Below are positions 35,352 to 45,290 of a stretch of DNA of 62,927 nucleotides, piece after piece. The translations under genes were made by a program, and so were the position numbers. Source of the stretch: Porticoccaceae bacterium (GTDB taxonomy: Bacteria > Pseudomonadota > Gammaproteobacteria > Pseudomonadales > Porticoccaceae); contig JALOAH010000013.1 of the NCBI GenBank assembly GCA_023228865.1, forward strand, positions 1-62,927, in the 5' to 3' direction. Each line of letters opens with the position of its first letter. Positions within the stretch are counted from its first letter, which is position 1. The notes beneath the pieces are model-generated. The model searched no databases. It was not told the origin of the DNA and saw only the letters and a list, made by a program, of their open reading frames with translations.

Positions 35352-37202
35352 TTAGAGCGACGGGCAACCAAAGCATTGCAGATAGATATTCTGGGGATCG
35401 TTGAGGGCGCCCAAAGTATCAAGACCCTGGAGATAGTTCGCTACTTTCTGTGTCAAGGGTTGCGCGAGGGGCGCGGCCGTCAGTGGCGACAATAACTGCG
35501 CGCTGCCTTCTGCCAGCTGTTTCATCAACTGTTCCTGAAAGCTCAGGGGGCGGGTTACGTATTTTACCTGCCAGTTTTCCACCCCCGCTTTTTTGGCCGC
35601 AGCGGCGACGGCATCATCCAGGTCGCCCATTTTATCTACCAGGCCTTTTTCCAGTGCCTGCTGCCCCGTCCATACACGGCCGCGAGCGATTTCATCAATT
35701 TCTGCTGGCGTGCGCTGGCGACCATCGGCCACCAGTCTCACAAACTGGTGGTAAATGTTGTCAACACTGAGCTGGATAATCGTGGCCACTTCAGGGGATA
35801 AGGGGCGGTCGAGGTGATTGAAATCCGCCAGGCTGGTGGTGCCAACACCATCGCTGTTGACGCCAAGAGCCGCCAGGGAATCTTCAAAGGTGGGAATGAT
35901 GCCAAAGACGCCAATAGAGCCTGTGAGGGTGGTTGGCTGTGCCCAGATTTCGTCGGCCTGGGCAGCGATCCAGTAACCGCCGGATGCCGCCATGGAACCC
36001 ATGGAGACAATAACGGGCATGGTTTTCTGAACCTGAATCAGTTCCTGGCGAATCAAGTCCGAGGCGAAGGCGCTACCCCCCGGGCTGTCAACCCTCAGCA
36101 CCAGGGCTTTCAGGGAGCTGTCCTGGCGCGCCTGGCGAAGTAGCTGGCTCAGGGTGTCGCCGCCGATAGCACCTTCCATTTGCTCACCGTCGAGAATGGT
36201 GCCGCTGGCGACAATCACACCAATGTTGGCAGTATTTTCCTTGGGCGCCTTGTCGAGGGAGGGCAGGCGCAAATGGTTGAGATAGTCTTTGTGGAAAATA
36301 TTGATAAAACCATCCTTGTCAGCGCCGAACCTGTCGGCAAGGGAGGCCGTCATTTGTGGCCGCGACGCGATGCGGTCAACCAGTTTTGCTTCAAGGGCAA
36401 GACTGGCCATATCCCCGCCGTGGCTGCGGAGATTAATGTGGAGATTGTCGACAAAATTGTCGATGGTGCCCTGCGGCAGCTTGCGCTGGTTTTCGACATC
36501 CGTGGTGTAAGCATTCCAGAGTTCATCGATCCAGGCGAGGGTGTTTTGCCGTGCCTCTGGCGACATATCCGAGCGCGTAAAGGGCTCGACGGCGCTTTTG
36601 AATTCCCCGGTGCGAAAAACATGGAAATTGATTTTGAGCTTGTCGGCAGCCTCTTTGAAGAAAGATCCGTAGTAGCCAAACCCGGTGAGAACAACGCCGC
36701 CCATGGGGTTGACCTGGATCTCGTCGGCATGACTGGCGAGATAGTACTGCTCCTGGGAATAGTTGTCGGAGATGGCAATCACCGGTTTGCCGCTGGCGCG
36801 GAAATCGTCAATGGCGCGCCCCACTTCGTCAAGCTTGCTGATGCCGCCACCGGCGAGATGGCTGAGATCGAGGACAAGTCCGGTGATGCGGGGGTCGGTT
36901 TTGGCGTGCTTGAGCGCCTTGGTCAGGTCGCGAACCGGGGTTTCCGCGTCGTAGGGGGAACTCTGCTCCATCAACTGGGTGATGGGGTCTGCATAGGAGC
37001 GTTCTTCCACCAGCATGCCGCTTGGCATTAAACGCAGCGCCGCTTTTTCTGGCAGGGGCTTGACTTCCTGGCCGAAAAAGCTGAATAAAAAAACGCCGAC
37101 AATAATCAGGAACAGTACATTGATGATCCAGCGGATGGCGCGCACCAGGCCGCCGACCCAGGAAAAAATACGCTTGAAAAATCCGGGGGATTCCCTGGTC
37201 AT
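35352..37202 (-). CDS. sppA: signal peptide peptidase, 67K type
   Basis: 616 residues, full-length long-form SppA. One N-terminal membrane helix (about 25-47) is followed by two S49 domains. The catalytic lysine lies in [19 protein letters not shown] of the first domain, and the serine in [20 protein letters not shown] of the second, with [10 protein letters not shown] after it. It degrades cleaved signal peptides in the inner membrane. It converges with the molybdoenzyme operon. Confidence 0.95.
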   Translation of the reverse strand: MTRESPGFFKRIFSWVGGLVRAIRWIINVLFLIIVGVFLFSFFGQEVKPLPEKAALRLMPSGMLVEERSYADPITQLMEQSSPYDAETPVRDLTKALKHAKTDPRITGLVLDLSHLAGGGISKLDEVGRAIDDFRASGKPVIAISDNYSQEQYYLASHADEIQVNPMGGVVLTGFGYYGSFFKEAADKLKINFHVFRTGEFKSAVEPFTRSDMSPEARQNTLAWIDELWNAYTTDVENQRKLPQGTIDNFVDNLHINLRSHGGDMASLALEAKLVDRIASRPQMTASLADRFGADKDGFINIFHKDYLNHLRLPSLDKAPKENTANIGVIVASGTILDGEQMEGAIGGDTLSQLLRQARQDSSLKALVLRVDSPGGSAFASDLIRQELIQVQKTMPVIVSMGSMAASGGYWIAAQADEIWAQPTTLTGSIGVFGIIPTFEDSLAALGVNSDGVGTTSLADFNHLDRPLSPEVATIIQLSVDNIYHQFVRLVADGRQRTPAEIDEIARGRVWTGQQALEKGLVDKMGDLDDAVAAAAKKAGVENWQVKYVTRPLSFQEQLMKQLAEGSAQLLSPLTAAPLAQPLTQKVANYLQGLDTLGALNDPQNIYLQCFGCPSL

Positions 37203-37287
37203 GACATCTTCCTTTGCATACTGTTGCTGGTGTTTGGAAAGCTCTTCTCAGGGCTGAGCGCCACGGTTGAACTGAAATGCTTCGCCA

Positions 37288-37653
37288 TCAGGGTTCTCCG
37301 AGTCCTGCGCGCTCATATTTTTTCCAGCGGCTGAACATCATGGTGGCTGTAAATAGAATACAGATGAGAATTAACGAGGTGACATCAAAAAAATCCCAGT
37401 CCGGTGCCATGACATGGGTCACTACCGGAATAAAGTAAAGCAGGCTGACAAAGGACAGCATGGACAGACTTTTATCATTTTCCCGCGCCATGCCGGGCAA
37501 AAACAAAATCAGCGGCAGGGACACAATCAACAGTAGACTGACCGGAGTGCCGCCACGATAGCCACCGCCAACCATGGCGATGATAAAGAAAAAATAACTG
37601 CCCCAGGTGGCGTAGCGGGCGTACTTGAGCTTGGTTTGCAGGGCTTTGATCAT
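37288..37653 (-). CDS. DUF2069 family membrane protein
   Basis: 121 residues with four hydrophobic helices (about 17-35, 38-53, 63-81 and 90-108) in a small inner-membrane protein. GGYRGGTPVSLLLIVSLPLI followed by LFLPGMAR matches my memory of DUF2069. It lies 6 bp after the WrbA gene on the same strand, a common pairing. Function unknown. Confidence 0.8.
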   Translation of the reverse strand: MIKALQTKLKYARYATWGSYFFFIIAMVGGGYRGGTPVSLLLIVSLPLILFLPGMARENDKSLSMLSFVSLLYFIPVVTHVMAPDWDFFDVTSLILICILFTATMMFSRWKKYERAGLGEP

Positions 37654-37659
37654 GGCTGT

Positions 37660-38627
<968 letters not shown>

Positions 38628-38827
38628 AGAGTACTGTCGAGCTTTTAACGTTGGCGTTCATTGTAAAGCCATCAACCAGCGCTGACCAGCAAAGCGCAGG
38701 GGTAATTGCCGGGAGCCTGTCGGACTCAGGCCTGTTCGACGGCGGGAAAGCCGGATTTGGCAATTATTTTAGGCCTTGGGTTGGCGCAGAAAGGCGGACG
38801 GAATTTTTCAACAAAGTGAGTTAATCC

Positions 38828-39328
38828 ATGTTCAACACAGTCAATAAACACCTGGGTTTCATAAAAGTTCGAAGTGTCAGCGCTGCCCGCCTTGCCATTG
38901 TGGCCTGTCTTGTCGGGGTTATTGCCTCCTGTGATTCCGGGAGGCCGACGCCGCTGCCTGAAAACCCGGACGGCAAGCTGGTTTTTATTAATTACTGGGC
39001 GGAGTGGTGCAAGCCCTGCCGTGAAGAAATTCCCGAACTCAACCAGTTTCTCAAAGCCCATGGCGACAAAGTCGCAGTTTATGGCGTTAACTTTGACGGC
39101 CTCAGTGGTGATGCCCTGGCAGAGGTGGAAACCCGCATGGGGGTAAATTTTCCGACGCTGGCAACCGACCCCAGCGCCTATTTGGGTTTGGCGGTTCCGG
39201 AGATTCTTCCGGTGACTTTCGTCGTCAGCGAAAAATCCCAGGTGGTTGCGGAGCTGGTGGGGGAGCAAACCCTGCAAAGTCTCGAAGACACACTTCTTCG
39301 TCTTCTTCCCGAAGTCCAGAACCAATGA
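38828..39328 (+). CDS. TlpA-like thioredoxin-fold lipoprotein
   Basis: 166 residues. A hydrophobic N-terminus ends in a lipobox-like VIASC (cysteine near residue 36), so it is probably a lipoprotein. The thioredoxin active site is WAEWCKPCREEIPELNQF. A late proline stretch (PEILPVTFVVSEK) supplies the cis-Pro loop. It would act as a periplasmic thiol-disulphide reductase. It overlaps acyP by 4 bp. Confidence 0.88.
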   Translation: MFNTVNKHLGFIKVRSVSAARLAIVACLVGVIASCDSGRPTPLPENPDGKLVFINYWAEWCKPCREEIPELNQFLKAHGDKVAVYGVNFDGLSGDALAEVETRMGVNFPTLATDPSAYLGLAVPEILPVTFVVSEKSQVVAELVGEQTLQSLEDTLLRLLPEVQNQ

Positions 39329-39594
39329 TTGCCGTCAAGGGCATTGTCGATGGAAAAGTCCAGCGGGTCTGGTTCCGCCGCTATGTGCAGTCGGTGGCCG
39401 AACCCCTGGGGCTTGCCGGCTACGCCAGAAATCTCAGCGATGGCCGTGTTGAAGTGCTGCTCGTCGGTGCCGAAGAGGCCGTTACCCAGGGAAAACTGGC
39501 GGTGGCGCAAGGATCACCCCGGTCCAGGGTAACTGCCGTCACCTGGGTGGAGGTGGCCTGCCCGGAAAGTAATCAGGGTTTTGATGTCATCTAA
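39325..39594 (+). CDS. acyP: acylphosphatase
   Basis: 89 residues, full length. The active-site pattern GIVDGKVQRVWFRRYVQSVA contains the catalytic arginine, and YARNLSDGRVEVLLVG contains the catalytic asparagine. It hydrolyses acyl phosphates in the cytosol. The first Gln-Arg-Val replaces the more usual Gln-Gly-Val, a mild oddity. It overlaps the thioredoxin-fold gene. Confidence 0.93.
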   Translation: MIAVKGIVDGKVQRVWFRRYVQSVAEPLGLAGYARNLSDGRVEVLLVGAEEAVTQGKLAVAQGSPRSRVTAVTWVEVACPESNQGFDVI

Positions 39595-39688
39595 ACTTGC
39601 TCGAACCCCCTTTGGCTAAAAATCTGTTTGCGATCTCATTCCCAGAGGTTCGGGGGTGTTTAAAAGAACCTTGCTCCCTTGCTGTGGT

Positions 39689-40399
39689 TCAGGGCAGCTG
39701 TTCAAACAGGGAATGCAAGCCGTCTCCCCAGGCTTTTGCCAGCTTGCTGAAGTAGGGGTCGTTGACCCCCAGTCGTTCAATTTTTACCGCCAGGCTGTCT
39801 GCTTTATAAATGGTCATATCAATGGGCATACCGACGGACAGGTTTGAATGCATGGTGGAATCAAAGGAAATCAGTGCGCATTTCATGGCCTGGTTCAGGG
39901 GAGTGTCCATGCGAATGATTCTGTCGAGAATGGGTTTGCCGTATTTGGATTCGCCAATTTGGAAAAACGGTGTATCTCTGCTGGTGGAGATAAAATTGCC
40001 CTGGGGGTAAATATGGTACAGCTCGGGAGGTTGTCCCTTGATTTGCCCTGCCACCAGGATATTGCTGGAAAAATCGACGCCACTGCTCGGGGATTCTTCA
40101 CTGTAGTGTTTTTCTGTTGCGGTGAGAATGGCGCCCAGCAGTTCGGCAACCTGAAACAGGCTGTCGCAGGTATAGATGGTTTTTTCTTCATTGCGGGCAA
40201 TTTGCTGCTTGATGATGCTGATGACCCGCTGGGATGTCGCCAGATTGCCGGACGTGGCCAGCATAATGACGCGCTCGCCGCTGTTTTCAAAGGTAAATAG
40301 CTTGGGGAAGGTGGCGATGGCATCGACGCCCGCATTGGTGCGGGTGTCGGCGGCCATGATAATGCCTTCGTCGAGAACCATGCCTACGCAATAGGTCAT
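39689..40399 (-). CDS. proteasome-type (Anbu/BPH-like) Ntn hydrolase
   Basis: 236 residues. The N-terminus MTYCVGMVLDEGIIMAADTR followed by TNAGVDAIATFPKLF is that of a proteasome beta-subunit fold: Thr2 as nucleophile after Met removal, Asp in AADTRTN and Lys in FPKLF. FSSNILVAGQIKG and LAVKIERLGVNDPYFSKLAK are later family stretches. It may be Anbu, a bacterial self-assembling proteasome homologue with little known activity. The transglutaminase, alpha-E and ATP-grasp genes that often go with Anbu are absent here. Confidence 0.85.
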   Translation of the reverse strand: MTYCVGMVLDEGIIMAADTRTNAGVDAIATFPKLFTFENSGERVIMLATSGNLATSQRVISIIKQQIARNEEKTIYTCDSLFQVAELLGAILTATEKHYSEESPSSGVDFSSNILVAGQIKGQPPELYHIYPQGNFISTSRDTPFFQIGESKYGKPILDRIIRMDTPLNQAMKCALISFDSTMHSNLSVGMPIDMTIYKADSLAVKIERLGVNDPYFSKLAKAWGDGLHSLFEQLP

Positions 40400-40494
40400 T
40401 TTGATCCTGCCTTGGAGCGCAAAAAACGAATTTTAGGGCGCTTTTCTGCCAATAGCCACAACTCCCGGTCGACAGGGTCGTAGCCCCGGCCATC

Positions 40495-40947
40495 TCAGTC
40501 TGGGCGGGCAATATGTTTGGTGCGAATAAAAACCGAATGGGGCACATGGATTAGTTCCGCCACTTTGCGGATGGTGGCTTCCTCAAACTTGTGCAGATGG
40601 TTGTCGGCGTAGGCGATATGCCAAAGGTGGGTGAGCAGGCTGATTTTCTGCTTCATGGAAAAATGCCGGTTGACCTGATCGGTAAAATCAAACAGGGATG
40701 TGGATTTTTCAACTCTGGTGGTTGCCTTGGCAACCAAGTAATCCACGTCGTCCTTTGGCAGGTTGAAATCGGCGCGCAGAATGGTTTCGATTTTCTTCAG
40801 CTCATTTTCGCCGCTGCCGCCATCGCTCACCATAATTTCCGTCATCAGGGCGGCGGATACCAGGTGGATTTCTGCGTCTGTGAGCACCCGGGAGGATTCG
40901 TTTTCCGTGCTCAGGCTGCGGAAAAAGGTTTTTACGGTTTTAAGCAT
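40495..40947 (-). CDS. TerB-family protein
   Basis: 150 residues, all-helical TerB fold. It has LVSAALMTEIMVSDGGSGEN (the acidic metal-binding first helix pair) and HLWHIAYADNHLHKFEEATI (the second). These are stress or tellurite-resistance-related domains of unclear function. It is 3 bp after dusA on the same strand and 96 bp before the proteasome-like gene, likely one operon. Confidence 0.85.
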   Translation of the reverse strand: MLKTVKTFFRSLSTENESSRVLTDAEIHLVSAALMTEIMVSDGGSGENELKKIETILRADFNLPKDDVDYLVAKATTRVEKSTSLFDFTDQVNRHFSMKQKISLLTHLWHIAYADNHLHKFEEATIRKVAELIHVPHSVFIRTKHIARPD

Positions 40948-40950
40948 CAG

Positions 40951-41991
40951 TCACTCCAGGTTGGTGCTGTCGCTAGCACTTTCTTTGCCATTGTCTGCAA
41001 TGGCATTGAGTGCCCCGGCAAACAGGGCTTCGCTGGAAATCGGCCGCCAGGCGTTCTCGCTGATAAAGCGGCGAAACCGGCGCGCTCCGTACTCCCCGGT
41101 GTAAAGGCCGAGAACATGACGGCTCATATGATTGAGTTTGGTGCCAGCGTTCATTTCCCGGGCGGCGTAGTGGGCGAACTGGTCGATGATTTCTTGCCGT
41201 GATAATACCGGGCTGTTGTCGCCGTAAAAGCGGCGATCGACATCAGCGAGAATATAGGGATTGTGGTAGGCCTCGCGGCCGATCATTACGCCATCCACAT
41301 AACGTAGATGGGCTTCTGCGTCATCGAGGGTGACAACGCCGCCGTTGATAATAATTTCCAGGTGGGGAAAGTCCCGTTTTAACTGGTAAACCCGCTCGTA
41401 CAGCAGGGGCGGGATTTCGCGATTCTGTTTGGGACTCAAGCCCTGCAACCAGGCCTTGCGGGCGTGAAGAATAAAGGTTTTGCAGCCGCGCTCGCTGATG
41501 GTGCCAGTGAAATCCACCAGAAAATCATAGCTATCCAGTTCATCGACTCCGATACGGTTTTTTACTGTCACCGGAATATCGCAGGCGGCGATCATGGCGC
41601 TGACGCAATCCGCCACCAGCTGCGGGGTTTTCATCAGGCAGGCACCGAAATTGCCGGTTTGCACCCGATCGCTGGGGCAGCCGCAATTGAGGTTAACTTC
41701 ATCGTAACCGGCAGCGGCAACCAGGCGGGCGCATTGGGCGAGATCCTGGGGGTTGCTGCCCCCCAATTGATAGGCGATGGGATGTTCTATGGGGTCGTAG
41801 CGCAAAAACCGTTCGCGGTCGCCATGAATCAGCGCCCCGGTGGTCACCATTTCCGTGTAGAGCAGGCTGTGCCTGGTTATCAGGCGATGAAAATACCGAC
41901 AAAACCTGTCGGTATAATCCATCATGGGTGCAACTGAGATACGTCTGTTAACAGTGGGAATAGTAATAGCCTTGTCCAACCTAAAAATCAT
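40951..41991 (-). CDS. dusA: tRNA-dihydrouridine(20/20a) synthase
   Basis: 346 residues. It reduces uridine 20 of tRNA with FMN and NADPH. ISVAPMMDYTDRFCRYFHRL at the N-terminus and NLNCGCPSDRVQTGNFGACL with its catalytic cysteine identify DusA. Later stretches are VKNRIGVDELDSYDFL and INGGVVTLDDAEAHLRYVDG. It is first in a short operon with terB and diverges from gltX by 150 bp. Confidence 0.95.
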   Translation of the reverse strand: MIFRLDKAITIPTVNRRISVAPMMDYTDRFCRYFHRLITRHSLLYTEMVTTGALIHGDRERFLRYDPIEHPIAYQLGGSNPQDLAQCARLVAAAGYDEVNLNCGCPSDRVQTGNFGACLMKTPQLVADCVSAMIAACDIPVTVKNRIGVDELDSYDFLVDFTGTISERGCKTFILHARKAWLQGLSPKQNREIPPLLYERVYQLKRDFPHLEIIINGGVVTLDDAEAHLRYVDGVMIGREAYHNPYILADVDRRFYGDNSPVLSRQEIIDQFAHYAAREMNAGTKLNHMSRHVLGLYTGEYGARRFRRFISENAWRPISSEALFAGALNAIADNGKESASDSTNLE

Positions 41992-42141
41992 CAGAAAACA
42001 AAAGCCAAATTATACCTGTTCGGTGTTGTGAATTGCTGTTTATAAAGCCGTCTGTTGTTCCACCTGGTTTTGAAAGGATGAAACTCATGTCCCATAACGT
42101 ATAATGCAGCTCTTTTTTAACGTCAAACTGTGGAAGTTTCC

Positions 42142-43656
42142 ATGACCGTTCGCACCAGAATTGCCCCCTCGCCGACGGGCGACCCCCATGTGGGCACCGC
42201 CTATATCGCCCTTTTTAACCTCTGCTTTGCCCGTCAGCACGGCGGTCAATTTATTCTCCGCATCGAGGATACAGACCAAGTGCGCAGCACCCTGGAATCC
42301 GAGCGAATGATTCTCGACTCTCTGCGCTGGCTGGGTCTTGATTGGGATGAGGGTCCCGATGTGGGCGGCGAATTTGGTCCCTACCGCCAGAGCGAACGCA
42401 TGGAGATCTACCAACAGTACGCCAAGCAACTGCTGGAAACCGGCCACGCCTTTTACTGCTTTGCTTCTCCCCAGGAGCTGGATGAAATGCGCAAAGAGCA
42501 GATGGCGCGGGGAGAAACCCCAAAATACGATGGTCGCGGTCTCAAGCTGACCCAGGACGAGGTGCGTTCACGGCTGGAGGCGGGTACGCCCCATGTGATT
42601 CGCATGAAAGTGCCGGAGGAGGGCGTCTGCCGCTTTCAGGATCGTTTGCGCGGCACCATTGAAATACCCTGGGCTCAGGTGGATATGCAGGTACTGATGA
42701 AAGCCGACGGCATGCCCACCTATCACCTCGCCAATGTGGTGGATGACCATTTGATGGCCATCACCCATGTGATTCGCGGTGAAGAGTGGATTAACTCCGC
42801 CCCCAAGCATCAGCTGTTGTACCAGTACTTTGGCTGGCAAATGCCCGAACTCTGTCATATGCCGCTGCTGCGCAATCCGGACAAAAGCAAGCTCAGCAAG
42901 CGCAAAAACCCCACCAGTATCAATTTTTACAAAGCCATGGGCTACATGCCGGAAGCGGTGCTCAACTATCTGGGGCGCATGGGTTGGTCCATGCCCAATG
43001 AGGAGGAAAAATTTACCCTTACAGATATGGTGGCCAATTTTGATATTGGCAATGTTCACCTCGGCGGCCCCGTATTTGACGTGGAAAAACTCAACTGGTT
43101 GAACGGCTGTTGGGTGCGGGAAAACCTGGATGTGCAACAATTTGCCGACCGGGTTGCCGAGTGGGCGCTAAACCGCGACAACCTTGTGCGGGTAATTCCT
43201 CTTATTAAAGAGCGGGTGGAAAAGTTTTCCGATATCGCCCCCCTGGTGGGCTTTCTTTTCAACGGCTTTCCTGCAATCAGCGCTGCAGATTTTGAGCATA
43301 AAAAACTCGATCAGGAAACTGTCATCAAAATCCTCCAGTTCAGCAGCTGGCGCCTGGACGCCCTGCGCACCTGGGAGCGGGATGATCTCTACCATGAGTT
43401 GAACCAGATGGCCACGGCCATGGAGCTCAAGCTCAAGGACTTTCTCTTTCCTCTCTTTGTCGCCATTGCCGGATCACCCTCAGCGCCACCCCTATTTGAT
43501 GCCATGGTCATACTTGGCGCCGATATGGTGCGGGCTCGAATTCGCCATGCACTGGAGCAGGCGGGTGGCGTCTCCAAGAAACAGCTTAAAAAACTGGAGA
43601 AAGACTATCAGGAGATCAGCGCGACAAGAGCAATAAATCCTGCCGAGAGTGCTTGA
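42142..43656 (+). CDS. gltX: glutamyl-tRNA synthetase
   Basis: 504 residues from ATG at 42142 (a GTG four codons earlier is possible). It charges tRNA-Glu. The class I motifs are [16 protein letters not shown] (HIGH equivalent) and LSKRKNPT (KMSKS equivalent, residues near 250). The zinc-site cysteines of some gammaproteobacterial enzymes are not evident. The stop codon overlaps the -35 box of the tRNA-Ala promoter. Confidence 0.96.
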   Translation: MTVRTRIAPSPTGDPHVGTAYIALFNLCFARQHGGQFILRIEDTDQVRSTLESERMILDSLRWLGLDWDEGPDVGGEFGPYRQSERMEIYQQYAKQLLETGHAFYCFASPQELDEMRKEQMARGETPKYDGRGLKLTQDEVRSRLEAGTPHVIRMKVPEEGVCRFQDRLRGTIEIPWAQVDMQVLMKADGMPTYHLANVVDDHLMAITHVIRGEEWINSAPKHQLLYQYFGWQMPELCHMPLLRNPDKSKLSKRKNPTSINFYKAMGYMPEAVLNYLGRMGWSMPNEEEKFTLTDMVANFDIGNVHLGGPVFDVEKLNWLNGCWVRENLDVQQFADRVAEWALNRDNLVRVIPLIKERVEKFSDIAPLVGFLFNGFPAISAADFEHKKLDQETVIKILQFSSWRLDALRTWERDDLYHELNQMATAMELKLKDFLFPLFVAIAGSPSAPPLFDAMVILGADMVRARIRHALEQAGGVSKKQLKKLEKDYQEISATRAINPAESA

Positions 43657-43681
43657 CAGTCATGGGCGCGCCTCCTAAAAT
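43653..43681 (+). promoter_or_regulatory. strong sigma70 promoter of tRNA-Ala
   Basis: TTGACA, 17 bp, then TAAAAT, followed by GCGCGCC. The GC-rich discriminator is typical of stable-RNA promoters under ppGpp control. The -35 overlaps the gltX stop. The same core occurs in front of tRNA-Glu at 51994. Confidence 0.8.
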
Positions 43682-43723
43682 GCGCGCCTCCAGACGTTTA
43701 GTACCAGAAACGTTCAGTACTAC

Positions 43724-43799
43724 GGGGCTATAGCTCAGCTGGGAGAGCGCAACACTGGCAGTGTTGAGGTCAGCGGTTCGATCCCGCTTAGCTCCACCA
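43724..43799 (+). tRNA. tRNA-Ala (anticodon GGC)
   Basis: A complete cloverleaf: acceptor GGGGCTA pairing with the TAGCTCC 3' arm, D arm, anticodon stem CAACA/TGTTG with loop CTGGCAG (anticodon GGC), TTCGATC loop and encoded CCA. It lies just after gltX. Confidence 0.95.
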
Positions 43800-43999
43800 A
43801 ACATAAACCCCCCGCACGAAAGTGCGGGGGGTTTTGTTTTGGAGCTGGGTCGAACCGCTGAAAGCGGTTACACAAAATCGCCTGGAGCGATTTTGGGAAC
43901 ATATGCGAAGCATGATTCCCCGCAGGGCGTAGCACAGGGAAGTGCTCCGCAATCCCGCTTAGCTCCACCAAACATAAACCCCCCGCACGAAAGTGCAGG
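43781..43999. repeat. duplicated tRNA-Ala 3' end plus terminator, with hairpin-rich spacer
   Basis: About 45 bp beginning ATCCCGCTTAGCTCCACCA, including the tRNA 3' end and the first arm of the terminator, is repeated exactly at 43781 and 43952, with a 171-bp period. The spacer contains several small dyads (AACCGCTGAAAGCGGTT, AAAATCGC...GCGATTTT, CATATGCGAAGCATG). The second copy has no 5' tRNA half. The 43800-44231 gap holds nothing else that I recognise. Confidence 0.8.
43808..43840 (+). terminator. rho-independent terminator of tRNA-Ala
   Basis: CCCCCCGCAC-GAAA-GTGCGGGGGG with a GNRA-type loop, followed by TTTTGTTTT. Confidence 0.92.
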
Positions 44000-44011
44000 G
44001 GTTTTTGTTTT
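43979..44011 (+). terminator. duplicated terminator copy
   Basis: CCCCCCGCAC-GAAA-GTGCAGGGG with one mismatch in the stem, followed by TTTTTGTTTT, after the duplicated tRNA fragment. Confidence 0.8.
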
Positions 44012-44231
44012 GTGGGGCTGATCAAGAAGTCTCTGAACAATATTCTTTCGAGCAGAGCGGCTGTCCCACATAACCATAAAATCTTGCCGTCGACAAAACC
44101 TTCCCATTCGTGGCAGCGCCACGGTTTCGCCCATAGGGCGTATTCACGTCTATACTTTCGAGGAAAGCCAAAATCCGGTGATTCCGGACGATGGTTTTAA
44201 AGGCTAGAGTTAAAGGGCAGGAGGATAGAAC

Positions 44232-45290
44232 ATGTTCGATGCCGTCGAGGGTGCAGGCCTTGCTGAATTGCATCTGCGCTATGACCGGGCATCTGGTCTT
44301 CGCGCCATGATTGCCATTCACAATACTCATCTTGGCCCCGCGCTTGGGGGCTGCCGCTGCATTTATTACCATTCTGAAAATGACGCCCTTAATGATGTTG
44401 CCCGCCTGGCGCGCAGCATGAGTTACAAGGCCGCGCTGGCGGGTTTGCCCCAGGGCGGTGGCAAGGCGGTGATTATGTTGCCTGCACCCAGGTCACAAGC
44501 AACTGTCGACCGCACGGCGCTGTACCGCGGGTTCGGCGATTTTGTCGATAGCCTTGGCGGCCACTACATTACCGCCATCGACAGCGGTACAGAGCTGGAA
44601 GACCTGACAGTGGTGGCAGAGCGCACCCGCTACGTGGTGGGCACGGCTCGCGATGGTTTCGACCCCTCGCCGGCAACTGCTCAGGGTTTGTTGGTGGCCA
44701 TACGCACTGCGGTGCAGCGACAGTTTAAGAGTGCCTCGCTGGCGGAAATTCGCGTGGCGATTCAGGGCGTGGGTCATGTGGGTAAAACCCTGGCGCGACT
44801 GCTTCACCATGAAGGCACTTATCTTCTGATCAGCGATAACAACAACTTGCGCGCCCAGGCCGTCGCTCAAGAAACCGGGGGCGAAGTGATTGCTCCTGAG
44901 GCTATTTACGGTGTCAACTGCGACTTGTTTGCACCCTGTGGCCTGGGCGGCATTCTCAATGCCGCCACCATTGCTCGCCTGCGCTGCAAGGTGGTGGCGG
45001 GTTGTGCCAACAACCAGCTGCAGAGCGACGAAGATGCCGAGCGTCTGGCGGCGCGGGGTATTCTTTACGCTCCAGATTATGTGATCAATGCGGGAGGCTT
45101 GATTCTGGTATCCATGGCCTATCATGGCCGCAGCGAGGAAGTGCCCGCCCGGGTGAACGCGATTGCCTTAACCCTTGAGGAAATATTTGAGCGCGCCGCC
45201 AGGCAGGGTGTTACCACTGTGGCTGTCGCCGATCAGATGGCGGTGGAGCGGCTTTCCGGGGAGGTGATGATCAATGCACACTGTGGCTGA
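44232..45290 (+). CDS. leucine/valine dehydrogenase (Glu/Leu/Phe/Val dehydrogenase family)
   Basis: 352 residues, the size of Leu dehydrogenases. The catalytic lysine lies in SYKAALAGLPQGGGKAVIML. TRYVVGTARDGFDPSPATAQ and the Rossmann motif VAIQGVGHVGKTLARLLHHE follow, then YGVNCDLFAPCGLGGILN. It deaminates branched-chain amino acids to 2-oxoacids with NAD+. Its last 17 bp overlap the E1-alpha gene of the 2-oxoacid dehydrogenase, so product and next enzyme are matched in one operon. Confidence 0.92.
   Translation: MFDAVEGAGLAELHLRYDRASGLRAMIAIHNTHLGPALGGCRCIYYHSENDALNDVARLARSMSYKAALAGLPQGGGKAVIMLPAPRSQATVDRTALYRGFGDFVDSLGGHYITAIDSGTELEDLTVVAERTRYVVGTARDGFDPSPATAQGLLVAIRTAVQRQFKSASLAEIRVAIQGVGHVGKTLARLLHHEGTYLLISDNNNLRAQAVAQETGGEVIAPEAIYGVNCDLFAPCGLGGILNAATIARLRCKVVAGCANNQLQSDEDAERLAARGILYAPDYVINAGGLILVSMAYHGRSEEVPARVNAIALTLEEIFERAARQGVTTVAVADQMAVERLSGEVMINAHCG

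Noticed and set aside
43781..44011. Active integration (att) site of a mobile element
   Set aside because: No integrase is present and the repeats enclose only about 170 bp of hairpins.
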